DNA of 64,000 nucleotides. Origin: Pseudoduganella dura (GTDB lineage: Bacteria; Pseudomonadota; Gammaproteobacteria; Burkholderiales; Burkholderiaceae_D). The position numbers and the translations under genes were made by a program. Shown here piece after piece: positions 46,595 through 55,822 of this stretch. Under the pieces are notes generated by a model, which saw only the letters and a program-made list of their open reading frames with translations, had not been told where the DNA came from and ran no database searches. Numbering within the stretch: the first letter of the stretch is position 1; each line of letters starts with the position of its first letter. The stretch is from assembly GCF_009727155.1 (NCBI RefSeq), contig NZ_WNWM01000002.1, positions 558,001 through 622,000 on the forward strand. The letters run 5' to 3'.

Positions 46595-47562
46595 CCGAAG
46601 CGCTGATGGAGCACGCCACCCGCACCATCGAGGTGGGCTCGAAGAGTTTCGCGGCGGCCGCGCGGCTGTTCCCGCCCGACATCCGGCGCAGCGTGCTGAT
46701 GCTGTACGCCTGGTGCCGGCACTGCGACGACGTGATCGACGGCCAGGAGCTGGGCTTCAACGTCTCCATGCCCGAGGGAACGAACGCCGCGCTTGCCATG
46801 GCCGGCCTGGAAGAACAGACGCGCCGCGCCTATGCCGGCGACCGGATGGCCGACCCGGCCTTCGCCGCGTTCCAGGAAGTGGCGCTGCGCCATGCCATTC
46901 CGCAGCGCTTCGCGTTCGACCACCTGGCGGGCTTCGCGATGGACGTGGCGCCGACCCGCTACGAAACCATCGACGACACGCTGCGCTACTGCTACCACGT
47001 GGCCGGCGTGGTCGGCCTGATGATGGCGTCGATCATGGGCGTGAACCGCGCGGAAGTACTGGACCGCGCATGCGACCTGGGGCTGGCGTTCCAGCTCACC
47101 AATATCGCCCGCGACATCGTCGAGGATGCGCGCATGGGGCGCTGCTACCTGCCGGCCCAGTGGCTGCGCGAGGCGGGCATCGCCCCGGACGAGGTGGCGC
47201 ACCCGCGGCACCGCGTCGCGCTGGCCAGGGTGGCGGCACGGCTGATCGACCATGCGGAACCTTACTACGACTCGGCCGCCGCCGGCATTGCCGACCTGCC
47301 GCCGCGCTCGGCCTGGGCGATCGCCACGGCCCGCAATGTGTACCGGCAGATCGGCATCGAAGTGCTGCGGCGCGGCCCCCGCGCGTGGGACGAGCGCGTG
47401 GGCACATCGAAGGCGGCCAAGCTGTGGCTGCTGGCGAAAGGCGGCGGGACGGTGTTCAGCGCGCGTCTGCGGACGATGCCGGCGCGTCCGGCCGGCCTGT
47501 GGCAGCGTCCCGGCCGGGACGCCGCGGCGCCCCCTGGTGCAGCACGTGCAGCCGGCGCTTGA
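46591..47562 (+). CDS. crtB: Phytoene synthase
   Basis: A 323-residue squalene/phytoene synthase. SKSFAAAARLFPPDIRRSVL and AWCRHCDDVIDG contain the first aspartate-rich motif, and LTNIARDIVEDARMGRCYLP the second. It condenses two GGPP into phytoene. The start overlaps the crtI stop by four bases. The last 35 residues are a low-complexity Ala/Pro/Arg tail, and this end overlaps the convergent crtZ by 107 bases (47456-47562). Confidence 0.95.
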   Translation: MTEALMEHATRTIEVGSKSFAAAARLFPPDIRRSVLMLYAWCRHCDDVIDGQELGFNVSMPEGTNAALAMAGLEEQTRRAYAGDRMADPAFAAFQEVALRHAIPQRFAFDHLAGFAMDVAPTRYETIDDTLRYCYHVAGVVGLMMASIMGVNRAEVLDRACDLGLAFQLTNIARDIVEDARMGRCYLPAQWLREAGIAPDEVAHPRHRVALARVAARLIDHAEPYYDSAAAGIADLPPRSAWAIATARNVYRQIGIEVLRRGPRAWDERVGTSKAAKLWLLAKGGGTVFSARLRTMPARPAGLWQRPGRDAAAPPGAARAAGA

Positions 47563-47992
47563 GTTCCGCCACCGGCGGCGCATACAGGAAGCCGAACGAC
47601 ACGGCGCCATCCTTGCCCTCGACCGCGTGGTGCATGCGGTGCGCCTGGTACAGCCGCTTCAGGTAGCCGCGGCGCGGCACCCAGGTGAACGGCCAGCGGC
47701 GATGCACCAGCCCGTCGTGCGCCACGAAATACAGGAAGCCGTAGGCCGTCATGCCGGCGCCGATCCACTCCAGCGGATGCGCGCCGCGCGTGCCGTAGAA
47801 GATCAGCGCGATGGCGATGCCGGCGAACACCAGCGCATACAGGTCGTTCTTTTCGAACCAGCCGGTGCGGGGTTCGTGGTGCGAACGGTGCCAGCCCCAC
47901 CCGAAGCCATGCATGACGTACTTGTGGGCGGCGATGGAGAACAGTTCCATCAGCACGACGGTGACAACGACGATGAGCGCATTGACTAGCAT
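47456..47992 (-). CDS. crtZ: Beta-carotene hydroxylase
   Basis: A 178-residue membrane di-iron hydroxylase starting MLVNALIVVVTVVLMELFSI at 47992; the longer upstream reading is not family sequence. Histidine motifs are AHKYVMHGFGWGWHRSHHEP, FVAHDGLVHRRWPF and YQAHRMHHAVEGKDGAVSFG. It hydroxylates both rings of beta-carotene to zeaxanthin. The C-terminal 30 residues are Pro/Arg/Ala-rich and antisense to the crtB end. Position and reversed orientation at the end of crtEXYIB match Pantoea clusters. Confidence 0.93.
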   Translation of the reverse strand: MLVNALIVVVTVVLMELFSIAAHKYVMHGFGWGWHRSHHEPRTGWFEKNDLYALVFAGIAIALIFYGTRGAHPLEWIGAGMTAYGFLYFVAHDGLVHRRWPFTWVPRRGYLKRLYQAHRMHHAVEGKDGAVSFGFLYAPPVAELKRRLHVLHQGAPRRPGRDAATGRPDAPASSADAR

Positions 47993-48116
47993 GAGGGCCG
48001 GGCGTGAACGAAGACCTGTATAGCCTACCACGCCCGCCGTGTGCGCACGGTTGGGCGGCGGTCCCGCTTCCCAGCAACGACATCTCCAGCAACGACATCC
48101 ATTGAAAGGAAGTGCC

Positions 48117-48536
48117 ATGTTTTCCCGATCCACTCCGGCAGCCTGCGCCATGCTTGCCATCCTGCTGTGCGGTACGGCGGCGGCGGCCTCCATCGAAGTA
48201 CGCGTCTCGCCCGTGGCGGACACCGGCGGCACGGTCAACGTGGCGGTCTGCGACAGGGAGCGCTTCCTGAAGCAATGCGCCTACAGCGCCGCCGTGCCGG
48301 CCCGGGCGGGCGAAATGAAGGTGACGATCGACGGCGTGCCGGCCGGTACCTGGGCCGTGCTGGCCTATCACGATGCCAACGCCAACAGCAAGCTCGATCG
48401 CAGCCCGATCGGCATGCCCACCGAGAAATACGGGTTCTCCCGCGACGCGCGCAACATGTTCGGACCGCCCGCGTTCGACAAAGCGGCGATCGAGGTGGGC
48501 GACGGCCCGGCCGTGGCACCGATCACGCTGCGCTGA
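48117..48536 (+). CDS. Secreted DUF2141-domain protein
   Basis: A 139-residue protein from the ATG at 48117 with AAAGGAAG upstream. The signal peptide is ACAMLAILLCGTAAAAS. The rest is a small beta-sandwich: VNVAVCDRERFLKQCAYSAA, then VPAGTWAVLAYHDANANSKL, and PIGMPTEKYGFSRDARNMFG, the diagnostic DUF2141 end. The DANANSKLD segment looks like a calcium-binding loop. It is divergent from crtZ across 124 bases. DUF2141 proteins have been noted near carotenoid genes in some bacteria, but no role is established. Confidence 0.8.
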   Translation: MFSRSTPAACAMLAILLCGTAAAASIEVRVSPVADTGGTVNVAVCDRERFLKQCAYSAAVPARAGEMKVTIDGVPAGTWAVLAYHDANANSKLDRSPIGMPTEKYGFSRDARNMFGPPAFDKAAIEVGDGPAVAPITLR

Positions 48537-48559
48537 CCCGCCGGCGCGCGGGGCCCCGG

Positions 48560-49888
48560 TCAGGTCGGCGCCAGCAGCTTGCCGTTTACGATCACGTTTT
48601 CCAGCCGCAGGTTCTTCGCCCCGGACACCTCGAGCGCGGGCTTTTCCAGCGTCACGTCGACATCCCTGATCAGGATGTCGGCGATCTCGGTCTGCCCGGG
48701 ATTCGGCGCGATCCTGCCGAACGTGCCGAAGCGCCCCTTGATGCCGACCAGGCTGATGTTGCGCACGATCGACTTCGGCGGCGGCGCGCCTTTCATGTCG
48801 AAATACTGCGTCCATGGCCGGACGGCGATGATCAGGCCCCGCTCCGAATCGAGCGTGAGGCCGCGGAAGTGGATGTCCTCGTAGTGCTGGGGCGTGTCGG
48901 CCCGCAGTTTCAATACGGCCACGTTGGCGACGCCGCCGCCCACCCTGCAGTTCTCGACGACGATATCGCGTACCAGCGTGGCTTCGCTGCCGAGGGTCAG
49001 CACGCCGTGGCCGCGCCGGAATTCACAGTTGCGCACGCGCACATGCTCGACCGGCGGACTGTCCTTGTCCTCCAGCGCACGCGGTCCTTTCGAACCCTTG
49101 GCGGCGATGCAGTCGTCCGTCACGGAAAAATAGCAGTCCTCGATCGTCACGTGCTGACAGCTGTCCAGGTCGATGCCGTCGGTGCTGGGCGCCTGCTTGT
49201 AGTCGTCCGGCACCTCGAAGCGGGCAGCTCGCACCGTGACGTCCCGGCAGCGGTACAGGTGCAGGTTCCAGAACTGCGAATCCTTGAACGTGACGCCTTC
49301 GACGGTCACGCCGCGCGACTGTTCGATCAGCGCCAGGCGGGCGCGCGGCACGCCGATGTTGGCGAAGTTGTGCGGATCGGGCGCGGCATTGCGCAGCTTC
49401 CAGAACAGGTCCCAGACCGGCCGCCCGGCACCGTCCAGGGTGCCCTCGCCGGAGATCTTCAGGCCGTCGCAACCGTTCGCATTGATCAGCGCCGGATTGA
49501 AGCTGGGCGCGAAGTGGCCTTCGATGCGCGTGCGTTGCGGGGGAAAATTGCTCAGGTCGGTGGAGCATTTCAGGACCGCTCCCCTGGCCAGGTGCAGGTT
49601 CACTTTCGGTTTCAGGAACAGCGCGCCGCTGACGAACACGCCGGGCGGCACCACCACCGTGCCGCCGCCCTGCCCGGCCACGTGGTCGATGGTTTTCTGG
49701 ATGGCCGCCGTGTTGACCGTCCTGTCGTCCGCGACGGCGCCGAATCGCGTGATCGGCGTTTCAAGGGATTTTACCGGGGCGGCACCCGCCCGCGCGGCGC
49801 AGAACGGCGCGGCAAGCAGGCAGGCGGTGAAGCCGCGGCGGGTGATGGGGCGGCGGGCAGTAAGGCTATCAGGCATTCCGGCGTCCAT
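48560..49888 (-). CDS. Secreted glycoside hydrolase family 28 (polygalacturonase-like)
   Basis: A 442-residue right-handed beta-helix protein; starts at 49888 or 49876 (MPDSLTARRPITRRGF) are both possible. TRRGFTACLLAAPFCAARAG resembles a Tat signal. Active-site segments are APSTDGIDLDSCQHVTIEDC, VTDDCIAAKGS and RRGHGVLTLGSE, equivalent to the NTDG, DD and GHG sites of GH28. LKLRADTPQHYED would contribute the R-x-K position. It degrades pectin or rhamnogalacturonan backbones. It is convergent with the DUF2141 gene and follows uppP on the minus strand by 92 bases. Confidence 0.85.
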   Translation of the reverse strand: MDAGMPDSLTARRPITRRGFTACLLAAPFCAARAGAAPVKSLETPITRFGAVADDRTVNTAAIQKTIDHVAGQGGGTVVVPPGVFVSGALFLKPKVNLHLARGAVLKCSTDLSNFPPQRTRIEGHFAPSFNPALINANGCDGLKISGEGTLDGAGRPVWDLFWKLRNAAPDPHNFANIGVPRARLALIEQSRGVTVEGVTFKDSQFWNLHLYRCRDVTVRAARFEVPDDYKQAPSTDGIDLDSCQHVTIEDCYFSVTDDCIAAKGSKGPRALEDKDSPPVEHVRVRNCEFRRGHGVLTLGSEATLVRDIVVENCRVGGGVANVAVLKLRADTPQHYEDIHFRGLTLDSERGLIIAVRPWTQYFDMKGAPPPKSIVRNISLVGIKGRFGTFGRIAPNPGQTEIADILIRDVDVTLEKPALEVSGAKNLRLENVIVNGKLLAPT

Positions 49889-49980
49889 GGGCGAATGGGT
49901 GACGGAACATCTTAGGGGACCACGCCGCGCGAGGCCAGTGCGCGGCGCCATTCAATCAGGAACTTGAGCCGTGCGCCCCG

Positions 49981-50823
49981 TTACCGCGCCGCGATATGGC
50001 CGGCCTGCAGCATCGCCAGCAGCGCGATGCCCAGCACGATCCGGTAGCCGACGAACGGCCAGAATCCCCGGCTGCCGACGATTTTCAGGAACGCAACGAT
50101 GACCCCGTAGCCCACCACGAACGCCACCGCGGTGGCCAGTGCCGTGGGGCCGGCGGCGACCGGGCCGGCGACGCCCCACGTCTTGTAGAGCTGGTAGCCG
50201 CCCGAGGCCATCACGGCGGGAATCGCCAGCAGGAACGAATAGCGCGCGGCCGCTTCGCGGGTGTAGCCCAGCAGCAGGCCGGCCGTGATCGTGCCGCCGG
50301 AGCGGGAAACGCCGGGGATGAGCGCCATCGCCTGCGCGAAGCCGAACAGGATGCCGTCGCGCCACGACATCTGGTCGAGCCGGCGTTCCTGCTTGCCGTA
50401 ATGCTCGGCGGCGCCCAGCAGCACGCCGAACACGATCAGCATCGTCGCCGTGAGATAGAGGTTGCGCAGATGCGTTTCGATGGCGTGCTGCAGCAGCAGG
50501 CCCAGCACGCCGATCGGCACCGAGCCGGCGATGATCAGCCAGCCCAGGCGCGAGTCCGGGTGTGCACGCGCCGCCGGGTCGGACAGGCCGCGCAGCCAGG
50601 CGCTGAAGATGCGTGCGATGTCGCGGCGGAAGAACAGCAGCACGGCCAGCTCGGTGCCGATCTGCGTGATGGCGGTGAACGCGGCGCCCGGGTCCAGGCC
50701 GGATGGCAGGAACGGGCCGATGATGCGCAAATGCGCGCTCGACGAGATCGGCAGGAACTCGGTCAATCCCTGGATGAATCCGAGGAATGCGGCTTCCAGC
50801 CAGCCGACGGTTGACACCATCAT
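49981..50823 (-). CDS. uppP: Undecaprenyl-diphosphatase
   Basis: A 280-residue polytopic membrane protein of the BacA family. [18 protein letters not shown] and [18 protein letters not shown] are the two conserved repeats, containing the catalytic Glu, Ser and Arg residues. It dephosphorylates undecaprenyl pyrophosphate for recycling in peptidoglycan synthesis and contributes to bacitracin resistance. It lies 85 bases after exoD on the same strand and before GH28. Confidence 0.93.
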   Translation of the reverse strand: MMVSTVGWLEAAFLGFIQGLTEFLPISSSAHLRIIGPFLPSGLDPGAAFTAITQIGTELAVLLFFRRDIARIFSAWLRGLSDPAARAHPDSRLGWLIIAGSVPIGVLGLLLQHAIETHLRNLYLTATMLIVFGVLLGAAEHYGKQERRLDQMSWRDGILFGFAQAMALIPGVSRSGGTITAGLLLGYTREAAARYSFLLAIPAVMASGGYQLYKTWGVAGPVAAGPTALATAVAFVVGYGVIVAFLKIVGSRGFWPFVGYRIVLGIALLAMLQAGHIAAR

Positions 50824-50908
50824 GCGCAGGCCTCCACGGCACGGCGGCGCAGTACCGCATTCTCGGGAAACGCGCGCTCGAGGGCCGCGGCAGGGTCACA
50901 GGTAAGGA

Positions 50909-51526
50909 TCATGAAAAAAACTTTATGAAGAGGAACATCACCGCCTGCAGAGCAGCGAAAACAACCCCGGATACTACCACTGCCGAGGCCGCTGCTGTGA
51001 TCATTCCTGCAATAATCCAGTAGCCGTCCCGCTCCAGTACGCCAAGCGCGAGCATGCTGATCGCCAGCGCCGGCAGCATGTTCCCCAGCGGAATCGGCAA
51101 CAGCACCACGATCGCCAGCAGCAGGCAGATCAGCCCCACCACGTATTCCATCGGCGGCAGCGCGCAGATGCTGGCACGTGGCCGCAGCATGCGTTCGGCG
51201 CGGCGCAGCCATGGATTGATGCGCCCGATCAGCGCCTGGAAATCGGTGCGCGCCATCGAACGCCGGGCGATGAACCCGGGCAGCCACGGCTTGCGGGCGA
51301 ACGCCAGCTGGGCGGCCAGCAGCACCAGCGGCGCGCCCAGGATCACCGAGGTGCCCGGCAATGCAGGCAGCGCGTTGGGGCACGCGAACACGAACAGCAA
51401 GGCGCCGAGCGCCCGGTCGGCCAGCGCCGTCAGCAGGTCGCCGACGGAAATGCGTTCGCGCCCGCCGTCCTCGGCCAGGCCCTGCAGGATCTCCGACAGG
51501 GCCGGCCCGCCTGAAAGGTGCTTCAT
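50909..51526 (-). CDS. exoD: ExoD-family membrane protein
   Basis: A 205-residue protein from the ATG at 51526, with GGAGA upstream. An N-terminal amphipathic part (LSEILQGLAEDGGRERISVG) leads to hydrophobic segments such as LGALLFVFACPNALPALPGT, which contains the proline-rich loop of the ExoD family, and LICLLLAIVVLLPIPLGNML. Rhizobial ExoD affects exopolysaccharide production and alkaline tolerance; the mechanism is unknown. The start overlaps the stop of the WPDY small gene by four bases, so its translation is probably coupled to it. Confidence 0.88.
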   Translation of the reverse strand: MKHLSGGPALSEILQGLAEDGGRERISVGDLLTALADRALGALLFVFACPNALPALPGTSVILGAPLVLLAAQLAFARKPWLPGFIARRSMARTDFQALIGRINPWLRRAERMLRPRASICALPPMEYVVGLICLLLAIVVLLPIPLGNMLPALAISMLALGVLERDGYWIIAGMITAAASAVVVSGVVFAALQAVMFLFIKFFS

Positions 51527-51612
51527 CGCCCGTCTCCCATCGTCGTCGTCCGCCGGTAGTCGGGCCAATAGTCGGGCCAGTAGTCGGGCCAATACATGAT
51601 CGTCATGGTCAT
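51523..51612 (-). CDS. 29-residue WPDY-repeat small protein between terC and exoD
   Basis: This minus-strand frame starts with an ATG at 51612, immediately after the TGA of the TerC gene (51613-51615). GAAGGAGA inside the end of that gene is its ribosome-binding site. The product is MTMTIM followed by YWPDYWPDYWPDY and RRTTTMGDGR. The repeats are three 12-base units (variants of TAGTCGGGCCAA on the plus strand, 51556-51594). Its stop overlaps the exoD ATG (ATGA). Precise adjacency to both neighbours and a good ribosome-binding site support translation. I know no family with this repeat. Confidence 0.6.
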   Translation of the reverse strand: MTMTIMYWPDYWPDYWPDYRRTTTMGDGR

Positions 51613-53178
51613 TCAGTCTCCTTCCGCCAGCGCGGCTTCGATCCGGCGGATCGATACCTTGGCGATGCGCCGGTCCGCCACCGCGAGCACTTCGTAACGC
51701 AGGCCGTCGAGTTCGATGGCCTGGCCCACCTCGGGGAAGCTCTCGAAGCGCGCCAGCAGGAAGCCGGCCAGCGACGTGTACTCGGCATCCTCGCCCACCA
51801 GCCCATCGGTTTCCAGCGCTTGCTGCAGCAGGTGCAGGTCGGCCACACCGTCGACTTCCCACACGCCGGGCGCGCGGGACTGGATGGCCAGCTGCTCGTC
51901 CTCGTCGGGGAATTCGCCGGCGATCGCCTCCAGGATGTCGACCGGTGTCAGCAGGCCCTGGACCACGCCGTATTCGTCCGTCACCAGCACCAGCTGGCCG
52001 TGCGAGCGCTTCAGCGTGTCCATCGACTTGAGCACGCCGGCGGTATCGGGCATGACGATGGGCTTGCGCAGCCGTGCGCCCGCGCCGGCCTCGTCGATGC
52101 GCCGGCGCAGCAGCAGGTCGCTGATCAGGTCCTTGGTGCGCCCGATGCCGATCACATTGTCGAGCTCACCCCGGCACACCGGTAGCAGGCCGTGCGGCGT
52201 TTCCTGCAACTGGCGCAGGATGTCGTCCGCGGCGTCGTCGAGGTTGACCCACGAGATCTCCGACCGCGGCGTCATCACCGAACGGATCGACCGGTCGGCC
52301 AGCGCCAGCACGCCGCTGACCATGTTGCGTTCCTCGACGGCGAAGGCGTCCTGTTGCACCGGCGCCTCGTGCGGCACCTCGCCGGCCGCATCGGTACGCC
52401 TGCGGCCGCCCATCAGGCGCAGCACCGATTCGGCCGTGCGGTCGCGGAACGGCACGCGCGCCTCGTTCTTGATGAAATTACGGCGCGCGAACTGGTTCAG
52501 CGTTTCGATCACGATCGAGAAGCCGATGGCCGCGTACAGGTAACCCTTCGGGATATGGAAGCCCAGACCCTCGGCCACCAGCGACAGGCCGATCATCAGC
52601 AGGAACGAGAGGCACAGCACGACGACGGTCGGATGCGCGTTGACGAAGCGCGTGAGCGGCTTCGAGGCCAGGATCATCACGCCGATGGAGATCACCACCG
52701 CCGCCATCATCACGCCCAGTTCGTCGACCATGCCCACCGCGGTGATCACGGCATCGAGCGAGAACACCGCGTCGAGCACGACGATCTGCGCCACCACGGC
52801 GCCGAAGCCGGCATACACCTTCGATTCGGACAGGGCGTGCGTCACCCCTTCCAGGCGTTCGTGCAGTTCCATCGTGGCCTTGAACAGCAGGAACACGCCG
52901 CCGCCCAGCAGGATCAGGTCGCGGCCGGAAAAGTCCAGCGGCCCGACCGAGAACAGCGGCGCCGTGAGGGTGACCAGCCACGAGACGATGGTCAGCAGGC
53001 CGAGCCGCATCAGCATCGCCAGCGACAGGCCGATCAGCCGCGCCTTGTCGCGCTGGTGGGGCGGCAGCTTGTCGGCCAGGATGGCGATGAAGATCAGGTT
53101 ATCGATGCCCAGGACAATTTCCAGGACGATGAGCGTGAGCAATCCTGCCCATATTGCCGGGTCGAACAGCCATTCCAT
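51613..53178 (-). CDS. TerC-family membrane protein with CBS and CorC/HlyC domains
   Basis: A 521-residue protein from the ATG at 53178 ([20 protein letters not shown]). [20 protein letters not shown] and [20 protein letters not shown] are the TerC half-repeats with conserved aspartates. From about residue 300 two CBS domains ([40 protein letters not shown]) are followed by a CorC/HlyC transporter-associated domain. Such fusions are linked to metal (manganese or tellurite) efflux or membrane homeostasis. The next two genes downstream are coupled to it. No riboswitch was found upstream, unlike mntP. Confidence 0.88.
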   Translation of the reverse strand: MEWLFDPAIWAGLLTLIVLEIVLGIDNLIFIAILADKLPPHQRDKARLIGLSLAMLMRLGLLTIVSWLVTLTAPLFSVGPLDFSGRDLILLGGGVFLLFKATMELHERLEGVTHALSESKVYAGFGAVVAQIVVLDAVFSLDAVITAVGMVDELGVMMAAVVISIGVMILASKPLTRFVNAHPTVVVLCLSFLLMIGLSLVAEGLGFHIPKGYLYAAIGFSIVIETLNQFARRNFIKNEARVPFRDRTAESVLRLMGGRRRTDAAGEVPHEAPVQQDAFAVEERNMVSGVLALADRSIRSVMTPRSEISWVNLDDAADDILRQLQETPHGLLPVCRGELDNVIGIGRTKDLISDLLLRRRIDEAGAGARLRKPIVMPDTAGVLKSMDTLKRSHGQLVLVTDEYGVVQGLLTPVDILEAIAGEFPDEDEQLAIQSRAPGVWEVDGVADLHLLQQALETDGLVGEDAEYTSLAGFLLARFESFPEVGQAIELDGLRYEVLAVADRRIAKVSIRRIEAALAEGD

Positions 53179-53301
53179 TGAGGTTACCTTTACGTGTGAA
53201 CTGCATATTGCCGGCGGCGACATGCGCTGCCGAGGCGCGCAGCGGCGCGCCGAATCGGGATGGGAAGATGCCGCAACGGGTACCGCCGACCGCCGTGCAT
53301 A

Positions 53302-53325
53302 CATGCCCGGCGCATGCCGGGCATG
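53302..53325. repeat. 10-base perfect hairpin upstream of terC
   Basis: CATGCCCGGC (53302-53311) and GCCGGGCATG (53316-53325) with a GCAT loop form a perfect palindrome between the CzcI-like stop and the TerC start. It may act as a T-less terminator for the CzcI-like gene. Otherwise the 200-base spacer shows no gene. Confidence 0.5.
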
Positions 53326-53378
53326 GGTTCACGGCGACAGGCGCCCTGGCCGCGCCGGATGAACGGCGGGGCGGCGCG

Positions 53379-53822
53379 TCAGGCCCGTGGGGGCGGCTTG
53401 ATCGGCGGGAAGGGAGACAGCCCGCGCCGGGACGGCACGGGGGAAGACACCGCCACCTGGGGCGGCAAGACCAGCTGCGGCCGCGCTTCGCGGCTCACGC
53501 AGTCGTGGAAATCGGTTCCCGCGGGAGGCTCGTCGGGATCGATGTCGCACAGCGCCGGGCCGTGCAGCGAGGCGGCGGAGCCGGCTTCAGTAGCGATATC
53601 GGAACCGGCATGGGAATTGGAGCTGGAATCCGGATGCGAATTCGGGTGGAAATCCGCGTGGCGATGCGCTTCCGCGCTTGCATCGGGGTTTGCACCGGCG
53701 AGCGCCGAGGCGAAACCGGCAGGCATCGGGACGGCCGGCTGCATCGAGGAGATCGACATCGACAGCGCCAGCACGTTCAGGGGAAACAGGAAGATCAGGA
53801 AGATGACGAATACTCGTCTCAT
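53379..53822 (-). CDS. Secreted CzcI-like His-rich protein
   Basis: A 147-residue protein; starts at 53822 (MRRVFVIFLIFLFPLNVLAL) or 53831 are possible. The N-terminal signal peptide resembles that of CzcI cation-efflux accessory proteins. The middle is histidine- and aspartate-rich (ASAEAHRHADFHPNSHPDSS), and the end is proline-rich (LSPFPPIKPPPRA), like CzcI. Metal binding in the periplasm is plausible. No czcCBA genes are adjacent; the nearest metal-linked gene is the TerC protein downstream, and a chemoreceptor gene lies 49 bases upstream. Confidence 0.55.
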   Translation of the reverse strand: MRRVFVIFLIFLFPLNVLALSMSISSMQPAVPMPAGFASALAGANPDASAEAHRHADFHPNSHPDSSSNSHAGSDIATEAGSAASLHGPALCDIDPDEPPAGTDFHDCVSREARPQLVLPPQVAVSSPVPSRRGLSPFPPIKPPPRA

Positions 53823-53871
53823 ATACAACATGCGTGGTACGTAACGAGACGAGTATAGCACCGAATTTCGA

Positions 53872-55812
53872 TCACCCCGCCCTGTCGCCGATCCGGAACT
53901 CGCCCACCAGCGCCACCAGCGTGGCGGCCTGCTGCTGCAGGCTTTCCGCCGCCGCGGCGGCTTCCTCGACCAGCGCGGCGTTCTGCTGCGTGACGCCATC
54001 CATCTGGCCGACCGCCTGGGTGACCTGGCCGATGCCGCCGCTCTGCTCCACGCTGGCGGCCGCGATCTCGGCGATGATGCCGGCCACGCCGCGCACGCTG
54101 GCCACCACTTCCTCCATGGTGGCGCCCGCGCCCTGCACCAGTGTGCTGCCGCGTTCCACCTGGGCGACTGAATCGCCGATCAGGGCCTTGATCTCCTTCG
54201 CCGCGCTGGCGCTGCGCTGGGCCAGGTTGCGCACCTCGCTGGCCACCACGGCGAAACCGCGGCCCTGCTCGCCCGCGCGCGCCGCTTCCACGGCCGCGTT
54301 CAGCGCCAGGATATTGGTCTGGAACGCGATGCCGTCGATGACGGCGATGATGTCCACCACCTTGTTCGACGACGCGTTGATCGCGGCCATCGTATCGACC
54401 ACTTCGGCCATGGCCGCGCCGCCGCGCGTGGCCACGCCCGATGCGTTGTCGGCAAGCTGCCGCGCCTGCGCCGCATTGTCGGAATTCTGGCGCACGGTGC
54501 TTGTGAGTTCTTCCATCGACGCGGCGGTTTCTTCCAGCGCGCTGGCCTGCTGTTCGGTGCGGGCCGACAGGTCGGCGTTGCCGAGGCTGATCTCGGCGCT
54601 GGCCGTGGCCACGCTGGCGGAGCTGTCGCGCACGCGTGCCAGCACCCCTTCGATCTTCGAGACGAACACGTTGAAGCCGTTGCCGATGACCGCCAGCTCA
54701 TCGTTGCCGTCGACGGCGAGCCGCTTCGTCAGGTCGGCGTTGCCCCCGGCCAGCTGGGTCATCGTGCCGGCCAGCTCGCGCAGCGGGCGGGTCAGCCGGC
54801 GCAGCGTGAACAGCATCACGAACGCCGCGACGAGCGCACACACCGCCGAGGCGATCACCGTGTGCATCAGCAGCTTGCGGGCCGGCGCGGTGGCCACGCT
54901 TTTCGGGAACGACAGGCGTACGGCCCATGGGGCCACGCCGCCGTCCAGCCGCAGCGGCTGCACCAGGTTGACGATGCCGCCCGCTTCATACCCGAACGGC
55001 TGGCCCGCCCGCACTGCCGCCAGCGCCGCGGGCGGCATGTCGTCCGCCTTCTTGCCATTGCGGGCAGCATCCGGGTGGCTGGCGTACAGGCCTTCGTTCG
55101 ATACCAGCGAGAGCCTGCCTTCGTCGACCGTCTTCATGCCCGCCAGGATTTCGCCCAGTTTCGTCAGCAGCAGGTCGGCGCTGACGACGCCCTTGACTTC
55201 GCCGCCGACGACGACCGGCGCCATCAGCGACGCCATCAGCACTTCCTTGCCGTTGACCGGATACGCCACCGGTTCGGTCAACATGCGCTTGCCGGTTTTC
55301 CTGGGAACGTCATACCAGTCGTTCGCGCCGGGCGCATTGCTGAAGGTGATCGGTTCCACATGGATGCCGCCATCGGCCTGGCGCGTGTAATACGGCATGT
55401 AGCGGCCGGTCGCGTCGAAGCGGGGCTTCCGGCCGGCGAATTCGGCATCGCGGCCATCGAGCGCGTTCGCCTCCATCGTCACGGACGAGCCCATCACATC
55501 GCTCGAGCCGCGCAGCACGGCCTGCACCGCGGCGTCGACCTGCTCGCGCGAGAGGTGGTTTCCGGCGGCCAGCGTGGCGCCGACGGTGTTGGCCAGCGTG
55601 GAGGCTGCGGCGAAATTGGTTTCGATGCGGCCCGCCAGCGTGCCGGCCGCGGCGGCGGCGGAACTATGGGCAAGCCGCATCGCCGCTTCTTCCGCGCTGT
55701 CGCTGTTGCGCGTGCCGGTGACGGTCGCGACCAGCGCCAGGCTCAGGATCACCAGCCCTGTCGCGGCGATGCCGATACGGGCGTTCAGGGAGAGATTCTT
55801 CAGTGCTTTCAT
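53872..55812 (-). CDS. Methyl-accepting chemotaxis protein with Cache sensor
   Basis: A 646-residue chemoreceptor. After the first membrane helix ([20 protein letters not shown]), about 280 periplasmic residues include [40 protein letters not shown] and [17 protein letters not shown], the pattern of a dCache_1 domain that usually binds amino acids, organic acids or amines. A second helix, a HAMP domain and the signalling tip [20 protein letters not shown] follow. Its start is ten bases after the TorF-type porin stop, so the two form one transcript. The ligand is unknown. Confidence 0.9.
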   Translation of the reverse strand: MKALKNLSLNARIGIAATGLVILSLALVATVTGTRNSDSAEEAAMRLAHSSAAAAAGTLAGRIETNFAAASTLANTVGATLAAGNHLSREQVDAAVQAVLRGSSDVMGSSVTMEANALDGRDAEFAGRKPRFDATGRYMPYYTRQADGGIHVEPITFSNAPGANDWYDVPRKTGKRMLTEPVAYPVNGKEVLMASLMAPVVVGGEVKGVVSADLLLTKLGEILAGMKTVDEGRLSLVSNEGLYASHPDAARNGKKADDMPPAALAAVRAGQPFGYEAGGIVNLVQPLRLDGGVAPWAVRLSFPKSVATAPARKLLMHTVIASAVCALVAAFVMLFTLRRLTRPLRELAGTMTQLAGGNADLTKRLAVDGNDELAVIGNGFNVFVSKIEGVLARVRDSSASVATASAEISLGNADLSARTEQQASALEETAASMEELTSTVRQNSDNAAQARQLADNASGVATRGGAAMAEVVDTMAAINASSNKVVDIIAVIDGIAFQTNILALNAAVEAARAGEQGRGFAVVASEVRNLAQRSASAAKEIKALIGDSVAQVERGSTLVQGAGATMEEVVASVRGVAGIIAEIAAASVEQSGGIGQVTQAVGQMDGVTQQNAALVEEAAAAAESLQQQAATLVALVGEFRIGDRAG

Positions 55813-55822
55813 GCTGCTTTCC

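Noticed and set aside
53179..53378. Possible manganese riboswitch upstream of the TerC gene
   Set aside because: TerC/Alx genes often carry yybP-ykoY leaders, so it was looked for, but GGGGAGTAGC is absent.
53581..53700. Imperfect repeats (GGAATTGGAGC-like) that resembled a tandem array
   Set aside because: They lie in the His/Ser/Asp-rich coding centre of the CzcI-like gene and are explained by amino acid composition.
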